From Oscillibacter sp. (GTDB lineage: Bacteria > Bacillota > Clostridia > Oscillospirales > Oscillospiraceae), in the NCBI GenBank assembly GCA_022791875.1, contig JAAVZX010000018.1:1-47324 (forward strand): a DNA stretch of 47,324 nucleotides. Reading direction: 5' to 3'. This document shows positions 31,090 to 39,882 of the stretch, in pieces. The first letter of the stretch is position 1. The number at the start of each line of letters is the position of its first letter. A program made the translations under genes and the position numbers. The notes beneath the pieces are model-generated. The model ran no database searches. It was not told the DNA's origin and saw only the letters and a program-made list of their open reading frames with translations.

Positions 31090-32196
31090 ATGGAATTGAA
31101 ATCGGTCTTTCAACGCTTTAGAAAAATGCACATCTGGCTCCTGGCTGATCTGGCCCTTTTGGCGCTCTTTATGCTTGTCCGCACCAACCGCACCCTCATG
31201 AACACTGTCGCAGACACCATAGTCGACCCCTTCCGCCGCGCCGCCGGACGCCTCTGCGCCCTCACTCCCATATCCGTTATGGAGGTCCTCACTGTCCTCC
31301 TGATTCTCGCCGCCGCGGCCTACACCGCGTGGAGCATCGCCGCCGTCGTCCGCGCTAAGGGACACCGTTGCCAGCGCGCCTACAGCGCCATTCTCTTCGC
31401 CGTCTGCGCCGGTCTCACCCTCTGGATCGGCTGCTGCCTCCTCTGGGGCATCAGCTACTGGACCGACAGCTTCCAGGACAAGTCCGGCCTCCGCGCCCGG
31501 CCCGTGGAACTGGAGGACCTGCAAGCCGTGACAAGCTGGTTCGCTTCACAGCTCACCGCCGCCGCGGACACGGTAGACCGCGACGAAAACGGCCTCTTCG
31601 CCGTCCCCCCCGAAGAAATCCTCGCCAACAGCGTCCACGCCTACGACGGCCTCACAGCCCAATACCCCTTTCTTGCCCTGGAGGACACAGGTGTAAAGGC
31701 CATGTACTTCTCACGCCTCATGAGTATGCTGGACCTCACCGGTGTCTACTGCGCCTTCACCGGAGAGTCCAACGTGAACACAGACAGCCCCGCCTGCCTT
31801 CTCCCCTCCACCGTCGCCCACGAGCTGGGCCACCAGCGCGGCTTCGCCTCGGAGCAGGAGTGCAACTTTCTGGCCGTCCTGGCTTCTACCACCTGCCCCG
31901 ACCCCGCCTACGCCTACTCCGGCTGGCTCATGGGCTATATCTACCTGGGCAACGCCCTCTACTCCCAGAACCCCGACGCCTATTGGGCCATCCGCGACGC
32001 CCTTCCCGAGCCCGTCCGCATGGACCTGGCCTACAACAACGCCTACTGGGCCCAGTTCCAGGACACCGTCGTCCAGAAAACCTCCAACAAGATCCACGAC
32101 GGCATCCTGAAAAGCTACGGCGACGACCGCGGCATTCAGTCCTACGGCACCGTCGTCGACCTCCTGGTCGCCTGCTACCGCCCCCTGGCGGACTAG
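31090..32196 (+). CDS. DUF3810 family membrane-anchored zinc metallopeptidase
   Basis: Encodes 368 residues. Three N-terminal helices (WLLADLALLALFMLV, VLTVLLILAAAAYTAWSI, ILFAVCAGLTLWIGCCLLWG) precede an extracytoplasmic or membrane-facing catalytic part. The zinc motif is HELGH at 244-248, followed by GFASEQECNFLA, whose Glu may be the third ligand. YSGWLMGYIYLGNALY and NNAYWAQFQDTVVQKTS are typical of DUF3810. GAGGGA lies upstream of ATG 31090. Its TAG stop overlaps that of the convergent ZIP gene in a CTAG. The substrate is unknown. Confidence 0.9.
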   Translation: MELKSVFQRFRKMHIWLLADLALLALFMLVRTNRTLMNTVADTIVDPFRRAAGRLCALTPISVMEVLTVLLILAAAAYTAWSIAAVVRAKGHRCQRAYSAILFAVCAGLTLWIGCCLLWGISYWTDSFQDKSGLRARPVELEDLQAVTSWFASQLTAAADTVDRDENGLFAVPPEEILANSVHAYDGLTAQYPFLALEDTGVKAMYFSRLMSMLDLTGVYCAFTGESNVNTDSPACLLPSTVAHELGHQRGFASEQECNFLAVLASTTCPDPAYAYSGWLMGYIYLGNALYSQNPDAYWAIRDALPEPVRMDLAYNNAYWAQFQDTVVQKTSNKIHDGILKSYGDDRGIQSYGTVVDLLVACYRPLAD

Positions 32197-32918
32197 CCCC
32201 CGATCACCATCCCCACCAGAATCCCCGCCACAGCGGCCACAGCTGGCGTCTTACTCTGCCAAAGCCCCGCCGCCTCCGGCAGCAGCTCCCCGAACACCAC
32301 GTACAGCATCGCCCCGGCGGCGAAGCTCAGTGCGGCGGTCAGCGCTCCGGGACCCAGCGTCCCCAAGCAGTAGCCCAGCGCCGCCCCTGCTACCGTCGGC
32401 GCACCCGTCAGCGCCGCCATGCCCGCGGCCTTCCAGCGCTTCTCGCCTCCCGCCGCCAGCGGCGCGGCCACCGCCATGCCCTCCGGCACATTATGCAGTC
32501 CGATCACCGCCGCCATCGTCCACCCCTGACGTACCGCTTCTCCCCCCGCGAAGGACGCCCCGATCACCATGCCCTCCGGCACGTTGTGGACCGCAATCGC
32601 CGCCGCCATGACGGCACCAGCCAGCAGCAGCCCGCCCCCCGGGTACTCCCGCGCCAGCAGGGCGTTCAGGCCCGCCGTGGCCCCGCAGCCCAGCAGGACC
32701 CACGCCGTCACCGCGCCCAGCGCCCCCGGCGGAGCCGCCGCCTCCGTCAACAGCCCGAAGCACACCACCGACACCATCACCCCCGCGGCGAAGCTCAGCA
32801 GCAGGCTGGAACCCCGTCCCGACTCGTCACGCCGGAACGCGCACGCCAGCGCGCCCCCCGCTCCCGTCCCGCCGATTCCCGCCGCCGCCGTCACCAGCAG
32901 CGCCTCCCACAGGCTCAT
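32193..32918 (-). CDS. ZIP family divalent metal transporter
   Basis: Encodes 241 residues, mostly hydrophobic, with about eight helices. The two metal-binding ZIP motifs are IAVHNVPEGMVIG near 109 and IGLHNVPEGMAVA near 139, in helices 4 and 5. GALACAFRRDESGRGSSLLL lies in the first loop. It resembles ZupT/GufA-type zinc importers. The metal (zinc, iron or manganese) cannot be decided. The usual His-rich loop is missing. The stop codon overlaps that of the preceding convergent gene. Confidence 0.92.
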   Translation of the reverse strand: MSLWEALLVTAAAGIGGTGAGGALACAFRRDESGRGSSLLLSFAAGVMVSVVCFGLLTEAAAPPGALGAVTAWVLLGCGATAGLNALLAREYPGGGLLLAGAVMAAAIAVHNVPEGMVIGASFAGGEAVRQGWTMAAVIGLHNVPEGMAVAAPLAAGGEKRWKAAGMAALTGAPTVAGAALGYCLGTLGPGALTAALSFAAGAMLYVVFGELLPEAAGLWQSKTPAVAAVAGILVGMVIGG

Positions 32919-33058
32919 CCGCGCCCCTCCCCTCTTTCTTTCAGACTATTCCCCCTGCCACCTGTCCAGAACGTCCCAGTGGTGACTTCTGACAAAACCG
33001 TTCAATTTTTTTCTACCAATATTGAAAAAACTTTGTCTGATATTTACGAAACCAGCCC

Positions 33059-33087
33059 TTGTTTATTTCCCCGATAAATGTTATAGT
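33059..33087 (+). promoter_or_regulatory. Promoter of gdhA
   Basis: TTGTTT (33059-33064), 17 bp, TATAGT (33082-33087). An inverted pair TTCAAT..ATTGAA lies about 35 bp further upstream (33001-33026) and might be a regulator site. Confidence 0.7.
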
Positions 33088-33138
33088 GAGTTCAGCGGAT
33101 CCCTATGCCAGCATCAGATTTAAGGAGGATGTTTTGCA

Positions 33139-34488
33139 ATGAACGCCTATCTTAGCAGCGTGATCGAGCACGTCAGGTCCCGTCACGCCAATGAACCCGA
33201 GTTCGTCCAGACCGTCGAGGAGGTCCTCTCCTCCCTGGAGCCCGTCATCGAGAAGCACCCCGAGTACGAGAAGGCCGACCTCCTCACCCGCATGGTGGAA
33301 CCCGAGCGCATGTTCACCTTCCGCGTCTGCTGGGAGGATGACAACGGCAATTGGCACACCAATATCGGCTACCGCTGCCAGTTCAACGGCGCCATCGGCC
33401 CCTACAAGGGCGGCCTCCGCTTCCAGAAGAACGTCTATCCCGGCATCATCAAGTTCCTGGGCTTCGAGCAGGTCTTCAAGAACAGCCTCACCGGCCTTCC
33501 CATCGGCGGCGGCAAGGGCGGCAGCGACTTCGACCCCGCCGGAAAGTCTGACGGCGAGATCATGCGCTTCTGCCAGAGCTTCATGCAGGCCCTCTACCGC
33601 TATATCGGGCCCGACGTGGACGTTCCCGCAGGCGACATGGGCGTCGGTGCCCGTGAGATCGGCTATATGTACGGCGAGTACCGCCGCCTGAAAGGCGCCT
33701 TTGAGAACGGCGTTCTCACCGGCAAGGGCTTCTCCTACGGCGGCTCCCTCATCCGTCCCGAGGCCACCGGCTACGGCGCGGTCTATTATCTCGAGAACGT
33801 CCTCAAGCACGAGGGCGAGGACATCAAGGGCAAGACCATCGCCTGCGCGGGCTTCGGCAACGTCACCTGGGGCATCTGCAAGAAGGCCACCCAGCTGGGC
33901 GCGAAGGTCGTCACCCTCTCCGGCCCCGACGGCTATATCTATGATCCCGACGGTGTCACTACCGACGAGAAGATTGCCTATCTCGTCGAGATGCGTAGCA
34001 GCGGCCGCAACCGCGTTCAGGACTATGCCGACAAGTTCGGCGTCCAGTTCTTCCCCGGCGAGAAGCCCTGGGGCGTCAAGGCCGACGTCGTCATGCCCTC
34101 CGCCATGCAGAACGACGTTCACATGGATCAGGCCAAGCAGATCGCCGCCAACGGCGTCAAGTATTATATCGAAGTCGCCAACATGCCCACCACCAACGAC
34201 GCCCTCCGCTTCCTCATGGACCAGCCCGGCATGATCGTCGCCCCCTCCAAGGCCGTCAACGCCGGCGGCGTCGCCACCTCCGCCCTCGAAATGGCCCAGA
34301 ACAGCGAGCGCCTCGTCTGGACCGAGGAAGAAGTCGACAAGCAGCTCCACCAGATCATGGACACCATCTACAACATGAGCGTCGCCGCCGCCGAACAGTA
34401 CGACCTCGGCTACAACCTCGTCGCTGGCGCTAACATCGCTGGCTTCCAGAGGGTCGCTGATGCTATGATGGCACAGGGCATCTTCTAA
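33139..34488 (+). CDS. gdhA: NADP-type glutamate dehydrogenase
   Basis: Interconverts 2-oxoglutarate plus ammonia and glutamate; in clostridia it is the main ammonium assimilation or amino acid catabolic enzyme. Encodes 449 residues, the size of the hexameric S50 class. FRVCWEDDNGNWHTNIGYRC and GPYKGGLRF lead to LPIGGGKGGSDFDPAGKSD with the catalytic Lys. VDVPAGDMGVGAREIGYMYG follows, and the Rossmann loop is CAGFGNVTWG. The NADP preference comes from overall similarity, not a decisive residue. AAGGAGG lies nine bases before ATG. A strong terminator follows. Third-position C bias is extreme, typical of a highly expressed gene here. Confidence 0.96.
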   Translation: MNAYLSSVIEHVRSRHANEPEFVQTVEEVLSSLEPVIEKHPEYEKADLLTRMVEPERMFTFRVCWEDDNGNWHTNIGYRCQFNGAIGPYKGGLRFQKNVYPGIIKFLGFEQVFKNSLTGLPIGGGKGGSDFDPAGKSDGEIMRFCQSFMQALYRYIGPDVDVPAGDMGVGAREIGYMYGEYRRLKGAFENGVLTGKGFSYGGSLIRPEATGYGAVYYLENVLKHEGEDIKGKTIACAGFGNVTWGICKKATQLGAKVVTLSGPDGYIYDPDGVTTDEKIAYLVEMRSSGRNRVQDYADKFGVQFFPGEKPWGVKADVVMPSAMQNDVHMDQAKQIAANGVKYYIEVANMPTTNDALRFLMDQPGMIVAPSKAVNAGGVATSALEMAQNSERLVWTEEEVDKQLHQIMDTIYNMSVAAAEQYDLGYNLVAGANIAGFQRVADAMMAQGIF

Positions 34489-34497
34489 CATTGTGCC

Positions 34498-34583
34498 TCC
34501 GGCGGCTTCCTTTTCTCGAGAGAAAAGGAAGCGAAAAGAGCTTTAACTCGACGCGAATCCGGTGGGGGTTGTGGCCTCTGCTT
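34498..34583 (+). repeat. Hairpin repeat family B, copy B2
   Basis: GCCTCCGGCGGCTTCCTTTTCTC-GAGAGAAAAGGAAGC hairpin, then GAAAAGAGCTTTAACTC, GACGCGAATCCGGTG and GGCCTCTG. On the minus strand it is nearly identical to the B unit of composite repeat 1. Lies between the gdhA stop and its terminator. Confidence 0.82.
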
Positions 34584-34602
34584 CTGTAGTGTGATTGTGC
34601 GT

Positions 34603-34645
34603 GAAGGACGATGATACGTTGTATCATCGTCCTTCAGATTTTTTT
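34603..34645. terminator. Terminator of gdhA
   Basis: A 15-bp perfect stem, GAAGGACGATGATAC (34603-34617) with GTATCATCGTCCTTC (34621-34635), then AGATTTTTTT. It also overlaps the end of the convergent anti-sigma gene. Confidence 0.93.
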
Positions 34646-35750
34646 ATTCGCCTGCGATTAGTGCGCCGCCTGGGAGTTCCCTGGCTCCGGCGGGACCGTT
34701 TGAACGGGGGCCTGCTTCTTCTGTTCTCGACGGTTCCGCTTGGGGTTCCGCCGGGACCGCCGCAGGCTGTGTTCCCTCTACGAAGAAGTATGCTCCCGGC
34801 TTTTCCTCTTCATCAACGATTACTCCGGACTGCGCCGTCTCTCCCAGCGCCGCCCGGAGATACGCCGCCACATCGTCCAGCGTCTCCGCCCCCGCGATAT
34901 TCGGATAGACGCTCCGCTCAAACATCAAGTTCTCCCCTGTATCTAAAAACAGAAGCCGCAGGCCCTCGTCAAAATACATATCCGCCAGGTCGATATAAGC
35001 GAAAAAACCGTCCTCTGTTTTCCAGCCCGCCTCCGGATTAGTCCAGAGCGGCATGAAAATCGCATCGCTTCCGATTTTCAAATAGCCTAGATTTTCCGAA
35101 ATTGCCGGCATTCTGCCAGGAAATCCCGTGTAGAGGATACTATAAATTTCACCCTCGGTCAAATTTCCGCGAATGGAGTCTGTAACCTCTACAGATGCTA
35201 TCGTATAGAACGCCCTGTAATCGTGGGATTCTATCTGTGCATACCGTAGGTTCTGGACCGTTCCCCGAAAAATTACCTCGGCCCCGCCCAAAAGATCTTC
35301 CGCAGTCTCATCCCCCAATCGCAGAAGACCGGGACTGGGAGACGCCTCCGCACCTGTTTCCGGAATCTCAACAGTACCTTCCCATTGCAGTTCCGCAATT
35401 TCTACGCCCCAGGACAGATTCGGCGACGGTTTTGTGGTGCCGTCGGAACTGTAGTCGTTTCCGTCCAGCCCTCCCGCCGTAAACGTACCGCCGGAATCCC
35501 CGCCGCCTCCGGCGGACTCCCTCGAAGTGTCCAGCGGGTTAAAGCTGCCGATAATATAACGCCATTCGATTTCTTTTCCCATCCAGTTTCCCGCCGCGCA
35601 TACGCTCACAATCAGCGCCAGGCACGCCGCCGCTGCGGCCATCTGCCGCCAGGGCTTCGTCAGCCTTACCAGCCGCTTCACCTCCGCCGCCTCCTGGATC
35701 TGTTCCTCCCGGACTTCCCCCACGGCGCGGAATAAATCTTCACGCTTCAT
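34644..35750 (-). CDS. Membrane-anchored anti-sigma factor-like protein
   Basis: Encodes 368 residues. The short cytoplasmic N-terminus (MKREDLFRAVGEVREEQIQE, then AAEVKRLVRLTKPWRQMAAA) precedes a single membrane helix, AAAACLALIVSVCAAGNWMG, near residues 38-57. The rest is extracytoplasmic: a Gly/Ser-rich linker near 78-105, then a domain with ISHDYRAFYTIASVEV-like strands and DLADMYFDEGLRLLFLDTGE. The C-terminus is low in complexity. Its start overlaps the sigma gene stop (ATGA), so it most likely holds and releases that sigma factor. The external signal is unknown. Confidence 0.82.
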   Translation of the reverse strand: MKREDLFRAVGEVREEQIQEAAEVKRLVRLTKPWRQMAAAAACLALIVSVCAAGNWMGKEIEWRYIIGSFNPLDTSRESAGGGGDSGGTFTAGGLDGNDYSSDGTTKPSPNLSWGVEIAELQWEGTVEIPETGAEASPSPGLLRLGDETAEDLLGGAEVIFRGTVQNLRYAQIESHDYRAFYTIASVEVTDSIRGNLTEGEIYSILYTGFPGRMPAISENLGYLKIGSDAIFMPLWTNPEAGWKTEDGFFAYIDLADMYFDEGLRLLFLDTGENLMFERSVYPNIAGAETLDDVAAYLRAALGETAQSGVIVDEEEKPGAYFFVEGTQPAAVPAEPQAEPSRTEEAGPRSNGPAGARELPGGALIAGE

Positions 35751-36301
35751 ACGTCATACCCTTCCTTCCGCAAATGCGCCCCCAGGCCCTTCCGCGCCCG
35801 GTGCAGAATCGCCTTAATCTTCGACTGGGAGTACCCGGTCCGCTCCGCGATCTCCGCCACGCTGTCACAGTACCAATAGCGCCGCAGGAACACCGTCCGC
35901 ACCGCCGGGGAAACCTCCGCCAGGTAGGCGGAAATCGCCTCCCCCAGCTGCCGCAGGTCCAGCGCCTCCTCCGTGGACGCTCCGCCCACGCACTCCGCCA
36001 GCTCTTCCAGCACCGCCTCGAAGCCGCTGTCCCGGCACTGGGCGCGGTTGTAGTCGTAGCGGTCCAGGGCGGTGTTCCGGGCGATGCGGCCCAGGAAGGG
36101 CGGGAGGCTCTTCGGCCGCTGGGGCGGCATGGCGTTCCAGGCCCCCAGCCACGTGTCGCTCAGGCATTCCTCCGCGTCCCGCCCGTCCCCGAGAATCCGC
36201 CGGATCACATTTTTACAGTACCCGCCATATTTCTCCGCTGTCCGCGCGATAGCCTCCTCGGACCGCGCCCAGTACAGCGCAATGATGTTGGCATCCTCCA
36301 T
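35747..36301 (-). CDS. ECF-type RNA polymerase sigma factor
   Basis: Encodes 184 residues. Region 2 spans about 10-80: IALYWARSEEAIARTAEKYG, DGRDAEECLSDTWLGAWNAM and PFLGRIARNTALDRYDYNRA. Region 4 lies at about 125-175: VSPAVRTVFLRRYWYCDSVA, EIAERTGYSQSKIKAILHRA. Region 3 is absent, as in ECF factors. The downstream gene encodes the coupled membrane anti-sigma. GGAGGGG lies upstream of the ATG. A GAAAGC/GCTTTC dyad just 5' of the start and an AT-rich TATATAA could be part of an autoregulated promoter, but no clear ECF motif was found. Confidence 0.93.
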   Translation of the reverse strand: MEDANIIALYWARSEEAIARTAEKYGGYCKNVIRRILGDGRDAEECLSDTWLGAWNAMPPQRPKSLPPFLGRIARNTALDRYDYNRAQCRDSGFEAVLEELAECVGGASTEEALDLRQLGEAISAYLAEVSPAVRTVFLRRYWYCDSVAEIAERTGYSQSKIKAILHRARKGLGAHLRKEGYDV

Positions 36302-36389
36302 AAACTGGGTCCCCTCCTTCTGAAAGCCGCTTTCACTTATATAGTCGGAATCCGCGGCCCCCAGGTTGCGCCTCCGGCGGTTTTTTTTC

Positions 36390-36426
36390 GTAGGGGCGGG
36401 CCTCCGCGCCCGCCCTCCGCAGGCAC
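36390..36426 (+). repeat. Short family C hairpin repeat
   Basis: CGTAGGGGCGGGCCTCCGCGCCCGCCCTCCGCAGGCACC: a GGGCGGGC / GCCCGCCC hairpin with the CGTAGGGG flank and GCAGGCACC tail also found in the composite repeats. Confidence 0.7.
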
Positions 36427-36450
36427 CGTACAGCCGTCACAGCAAACCGG

Positions 36451-36479
36451 TTGACGCCCAGGGCCTGCGGTGGTAAAAT
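36451..36479 (+). promoter_or_regulatory. Intact-looking promoter in front of the phosphatase pseudogene
   Basis: TTGACG (36451-36456), 17 bp, TAAAAT (36474-36479), about 37 bp before the original start codon at 36516. Confidence 0.75.
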
Positions 36480-36515
36480 CAGGCTTATCATTTGAAATAT
36501 AAAGGGGTGCGGGCC

Positions 36516-37034
36516 ATGTTCTATTTTGTGAGGCACGGCGAGCCCGATTATTCGGAGCGGAACACGAAAATATATCAGGGCTTCGGGGCCCATCTGGCAG
36601 GCTTATCGGAAAAGGCATCCGCCAGATAAAGAAAACCGCCGGGGACCCCAGGCTGAAAAACGCTGATATCATCCTGAGTTCCCCCCTACGCAAGGGCCTT
36701 GCAGACCGCCTCCATCCTTTCAAAGGAACTGGCGCTTGACATCGCGGTCGAGACGGATCTGCACGAATGGCTGGCCAATAAAAACTACATCTACGAAAGC
36801 GACGAGGCGGCGGAAAAAGCATACGAAGAATACGGGCGCTTTCACGGTGCGTACCCCGATGGACAAGAAATGACATAGGAGTCCTCCGCCGCCGTCAAGC
36901 GCCGCGCCCTCGGGGTACTGCGCAGATACGCCTCCTATGAGAAGGTAATTGTCGCCTGCCACGGGATGCTCATACAGGCCGTAACAGGCGGCGGGCACCC
37001 TGGCTTCGGGGAAATCGCAGAATTTGACATATAA
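36516..37034 (+). pseudogene. Histidine phosphatase (phosphoglycerate mutase-like), inactivated
   Basis: The start MFYFVRHGEPDYSERNTKIY has the RHG motif with the catalytic His of the histidine phosphatase family. Frame 1 stops at TAA after SEKASAR (about residue 38). The sequence resumes in another frame as RQIKKTAGDPRLKNADIILS and again as LALDIAVETDLHEWLANKNY, with IYESDEAAEKAYEEYGRFHG. Near 36875 DGQEMT is followed by a TAG, and the tail YEKVIVACHGMLIQAVTGGG is still recognisable with its second catalytic His. At least two frameshifts and one or two stops are needed to explain it. Promoter and ribosome site survive, so the decay seems recent. Confidence 0.88.
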
Positions 37035-37063
37035 CAGGAATGGACGGGCCTCTCCCCGTCCAT

Positions 37064-37678
37064 TCAGCTTTCCCATTCCAGCACGCTTCCCGGATCGTCC
37101 AGCGTCCAAAGGACCAACGACTCCGGCGTGGTCTCACAGGCAACACCCGCGGCATAGCCGGGAAATGTCTCCAGCGGGTAATAAAAACTGCTGTCCTGCA
37201 AGGCATCGGCGGCATGGAGGCGCGTTATGATTCCCTCTCCGGTCCGCTTGCCCTGGGCCTCCCAGCGGACCCAGTTCCGGAAAAATTCCTCCTCTGTTCC
37301 CGACGGGGCGTAGCGCTCCAGCATTCCCTTGTCCACGGGGCGGACGCGCTGGATATCCACGCCGATTGGGCGGTCTGAGATTCCCGCCAGCACGGCGCCG
37401 CCGGTGTGGCTGAGGTTGAAATGCACAGTGGGGTGCTGAGGGAAATAGGGCTTGCCGGACGGGGTGAGGGCTATTTCGGGAAGCGTCTGCCAGCCGCAGA
37501 AATCATTGACAAGCGAGAGCAGCAGGGTGTAGGCGCAAAGGGGTTCGCGGCGCTTTTCGGCGGACTGCATTTTGAGCAGGCGGGCGCGGCGGGCGGGGGG
37601 GAGGATTGGGAGTATGGCAGTTTCCTCTGCGGGGGTCAGGGGGCGGTTCAGGAGGGCGGCGCGGAGGCGGGTGGGCAT
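37064..37678 (-). CDS. 4'-phosphopantetheinyl transferase, Sfp/AcpT type
   Basis: Transfers phosphopantetheine from CoA to carrier proteins. Encodes 204 residues. VHFNLSHTGGAVLAGISDRP near 91-110 leads to GVDIQRVRPVD, with the Mg-binding Asp of the P2 motif. RNWVRWEAQGKRTGEG near 137-152 replaces the usual WxxKEAxxK, keeping the Glu but having Arg where Lys is common. GKPYFP precedes. GAGGTG lies upstream of ATG at 37676-37678. No polyketide or peptide synthetase genes are in view, so the target is unknown. Promoter at 37715-37743. Confidence 0.88.
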   Translation of the reverse strand: MPTRLRAALLNRPLTPAEETAILPILPPARRARLLKMQSAEKRREPLCAYTLLLSLVNDFCGWQTLPEIALTPSGKPYFPQHPTVHFNLSHTGGAVLAGISDRPIGVDIQRVRPVDKGMLERYAPSGTEEEFFRNWVRWEAQGKRTGEGIITRLHAADALQDSSFYYPLETFPGYAAGVACETTPESLVLWTLDDPGSVLEWES

Positions 37679-37714
37679 GGGGGATCACCTCTTTTTTGCA
37701 GTTGATATGTTAGC

Positions 37715-37743
37715 ATTATAGCCTTTGGAGGGCGGGGTGTAAA
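37715..37743 (-). promoter_or_regulatory. Promoter of the phosphopantetheinyl transferase gene
   Basis: Minus strand TTTACA (37738-37743), 17 bp, TATAAT (37715-37720). Confidence 0.78.
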
Positions 37744-37774
37744 GAGTGCGTTTTCAGGGCGGCGGGGTGGGCGC

Positions 37775-37808
37775 GGGGGACGGGACGCCGAGGGCGGCGT
37801 CCCCTACA
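37775..37808 (+). repeat. Family C hairpin repeat
   Basis: GACGGGACGCCGAGGGCGGCGTCCCCTACAGG; the same GGGACGCC/GGCGTCCC hairpin opens both composite repeats. Confidence 0.78.
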
Positions 37809-37881
37809 GGTGCATTTTCGGTAGAAATTCCGTGATAACCGCCGCACGTCCAATAGAAGCAGAGGGTCCACAAATGGGTAA

Positions 37882-37966
37882 TCTGGCGGGGTCCAGGGGA
37901 AACCGTTTCCCCTGGTGGGGTCCAGGGGCAAAGCCCCTGGCCGCCGGAGGCCCCCCGTCCCTCGTA
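37882..37966 (-). repeat. Hairpin repeat family A, copy A8 (reverse orientation)
   Basis: Plus strand: CCAGGGGAAACCGTTTCCCCTGG, then CCAGGGGCAAAGCCCCTGG, CCGCCGGAGGCCCCCCGTCCC. Together with the family C unit it occupies most of the 420-bp gap between the transferase gene and dnaG. Confidence 0.86.
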
Positions 37967-38049
37967 ATCAGATTTCGCAAAATTTTTTGGGAGAAAAAGA
38001 GCAATTTTTATTTTTATGGCGTATATAAAAAACAGCAGGATCAATTTTC

Positions 38050-38058
38050 TGGTATGAT
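38050..38058 (+). promoter_or_regulatory. Extended -10 promoter of dnaG-rpoD
   Basis: TGGTATGAT (TG at 38050-38051, TATGAT at 38053-38058) fits an extended -10; no good -35 box is visible. The dnaG start is 42 bp downstream. Confidence 0.55.
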
Positions 38059-38100
38059 GCCTGCGCATTTTGGCTAAACTGACCGAAAGGAGGGGGTCTT

Positions 38101-39882
38101 TTGCCTTTTCCCCAGGACTTCCTGGACGAGCTTACCGCCCGAAACGACATCGTCGACGTGGTCAGCAGCTACGTCCAGCTCAGGCGCAAGGGCGCAAACC
38201 TCTTCGGACTCTGCCCCTTCCACAGCGAACACACACCCTCTTTCTCCGTCTCCCCGGACAAGCAGATCTACTACTGCTTCGGCTGCAAAAAGGGCGGAGG
38301 CACCATCAACTTCATCATGGAGGCCGAGCACCTCAGCTTCCCCGACGCCATCCACTTCCTGGCCAAGCGGGCCGGGATGGAGGTCCCCGAGGAAACCGGC
38401 GACCGAGACGCCCGCCAGAGGCGCGCCCGCCTCCTGGACCTCAACCGGGACGCCGCGCGCTTCTACTACCAGCTCCTTCAGCAGCCCGAGGGCCGCGCCG
38501 TCCAGGACTACCTGAACCGGCGCCAGATCCGGAAGGCCACCGCCGTCAACTTCGGCATGGGGGCCTCTCTGGACGAGTGGGACGTGCTCATGAGCGCCAT
38601 GACCAAAAAGGGCTACACCAAATCCGAGCTCCTGGACGCGGGGCTGGTGGTCCAGAAGAAAAAAGGCGGGCTCTACGACAAGTTCCGCAACCGCCTGATG
38701 CTCCCCGTCATCGACACCCGGGGGGACGTGGTGGCCTTCGGGAGCCGGGCCCTGGACCAGTCCGAGCCGAAATACATGAACTCACCGGAAACCCCCGTCT
38801 ACAGCAAGCGCCGCGTCCTCTACGGCCTGAATCTGGCGAAGAAAAGCAAGCGCCCCAACATCATCCTCTGCGAGGGCAACCTGGACATCGTGACCCTCCA
38901 TCAGGCGGGCTTCGACAACGCCGTCGCCTCCATGGGCACCGCCCTCACCCAGGAGCAGCTCCGACTCCTCTCCCGCTTCACCAAGGAGCTGATCCTCTGC
39001 TACGACAACGACAACGCCGGGAAGGTGGCCACGGAACGGGCCTTACAGCTTCTGAACGGCTCCGAGTTCTCCGTGAAGGTCCTCCAGCTCCCCCAGCGGA
39101 AGACGGAGGACGGGAAGCTGGTCAAGCAGGACCCGGACGACTTCATCAAGAACCACGGCCCGGGGGCTTTCGAGAGCCTTCTGGGCGGGAGCGAGAACGG
39201 CGTGGAGTTCCGCATGGCCCAGGTGGCCGGGAAGTACGGCCTGGAGAGCGACGAGGCCCGGGTGGCCTACAGCCGGGAGGTCAGCGCCCTCCTGGCCACC
39301 CTCCCCGGCGCGGTGGAGCGGGAGATCTACGCCGCCCGGGCCGCGGACCTGGCCCGCATCTCCAAGGACGCCCTGATGCTGGAGGTGGAGCGCTGCCGGA
39401 AGCAGCAGACGAACCGGGAGAGCCGCGCCGAGCTGCGGCGGAGCCTCAACCCCACCGCCCAGTCCCAGCCCCAGGAGCGCTCCCTCCACTATGAGAACGT
39501 CCGCTCTGCCCTGGCGGAGGAGGGCCTCATCCGGCTCATGCTCCTGGACGACACCCTCTTCCCCAAGGAGCCCCCCCTGGCGCTCGAGGATTTTTCCTCC
39601 CCCCTTCTGGGGAAGGTCTTCTTCCTCCTCTGGCAGGCCAGGGCGGAGGGCCGGCCCGTGTCCCTGCCCCCCCTGGCGGGGGAGCTGTCCCCGGAGGAGA
39701 TGAGCCACATCACCTCCTTCTGCCAGCGCCTGGAGTCCGCCAGCAGCGGCGGGCAGGCTCTGGCGGATTACATAGGCGTCATAAAATCGGAAGTCAGGAA
39801 GCGCAGCGCCAGCGGCCTGGACCCCCTGTTGGCGGCAATCGAAAAACACAAAGATAAAAAGGGAGAAAAGCAGAATGTCTAA
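38101..39882 (+). CDS. dnaG: DNA primase
   Basis: Makes RNA primers at the replication fork. Encodes 593 residues. The zinc ribbon has Cys38, His41, Cys59 and Cys62 ([23 protein letters not shown]). The RNA polymerase core is at about 120-250 ([15 protein letters not shown]). Toprim residues are in [15 protein letters not shown] near 257 and [12 protein letters not shown] near 300, with [11 protein letters not shown] after. The C-terminal helicase-binding domain extends to 593. The start is a TTG at 38101, behind GGAGGGGG; no ATG is nearby. The gene overlaps rpoD by 8 bp, so the two are co-translated. Confidence 0.96.
   Translation: MPFPQDFLDELTARNDIVDVVSSYVQLRRKGANLFGLCPFHSEHTPSFSVSPDKQIYYCFGCKKGGGTINFIMEAEHLSFPDAIHFLAKRAGMEVPEETGDRDARQRRARLLDLNRDAARFYYQLLQQPEGRAVQDYLNRRQIRKATAVNFGMGASLDEWDVLMSAMTKKGYTKSELLDAGLVVQKKKGGLYDKFRNRLMLPVIDTRGDVVAFGSRALDQSEPKYMNSPETPVYSKRRVLYGLNLAKKSKRPNIILCEGNLDIVTLHQAGFDNAVASMGTALTQEQLRLLSRFTKELILCYDNDNAGKVATERALQLLNGSEFSVKVLQLPQRKTEDGKLVKQDPDDFIKNHGPGAFESLLGGSENGVEFRMAQVAGKYGLESDEARVAYSREVSALLATLPGAVEREIYAARAADLARISKDALMLEVERCRKQQTNRESRAELRRSLNPTAQSQPQERSLHYENVRSALAEEGLIRLMLLDDTLFPKEPPLALEDFSSPLLGKVFFLLWQARAEGRPVSLPPLAGELSPEEMSHITSFCQRLESASSGGQALADYIGVIKSEVRKRSASGLDPLLAAIEKHKDKKGEKQNV

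Noticed and set aside
33103..34491. Open frame of 462 codons opposite gdhA
   Set aside because: Mirror of a highly biased gene. The composition (Val, Gly, Asp, His, Leu) is that of an antisense frame, and it has no ribosome site.
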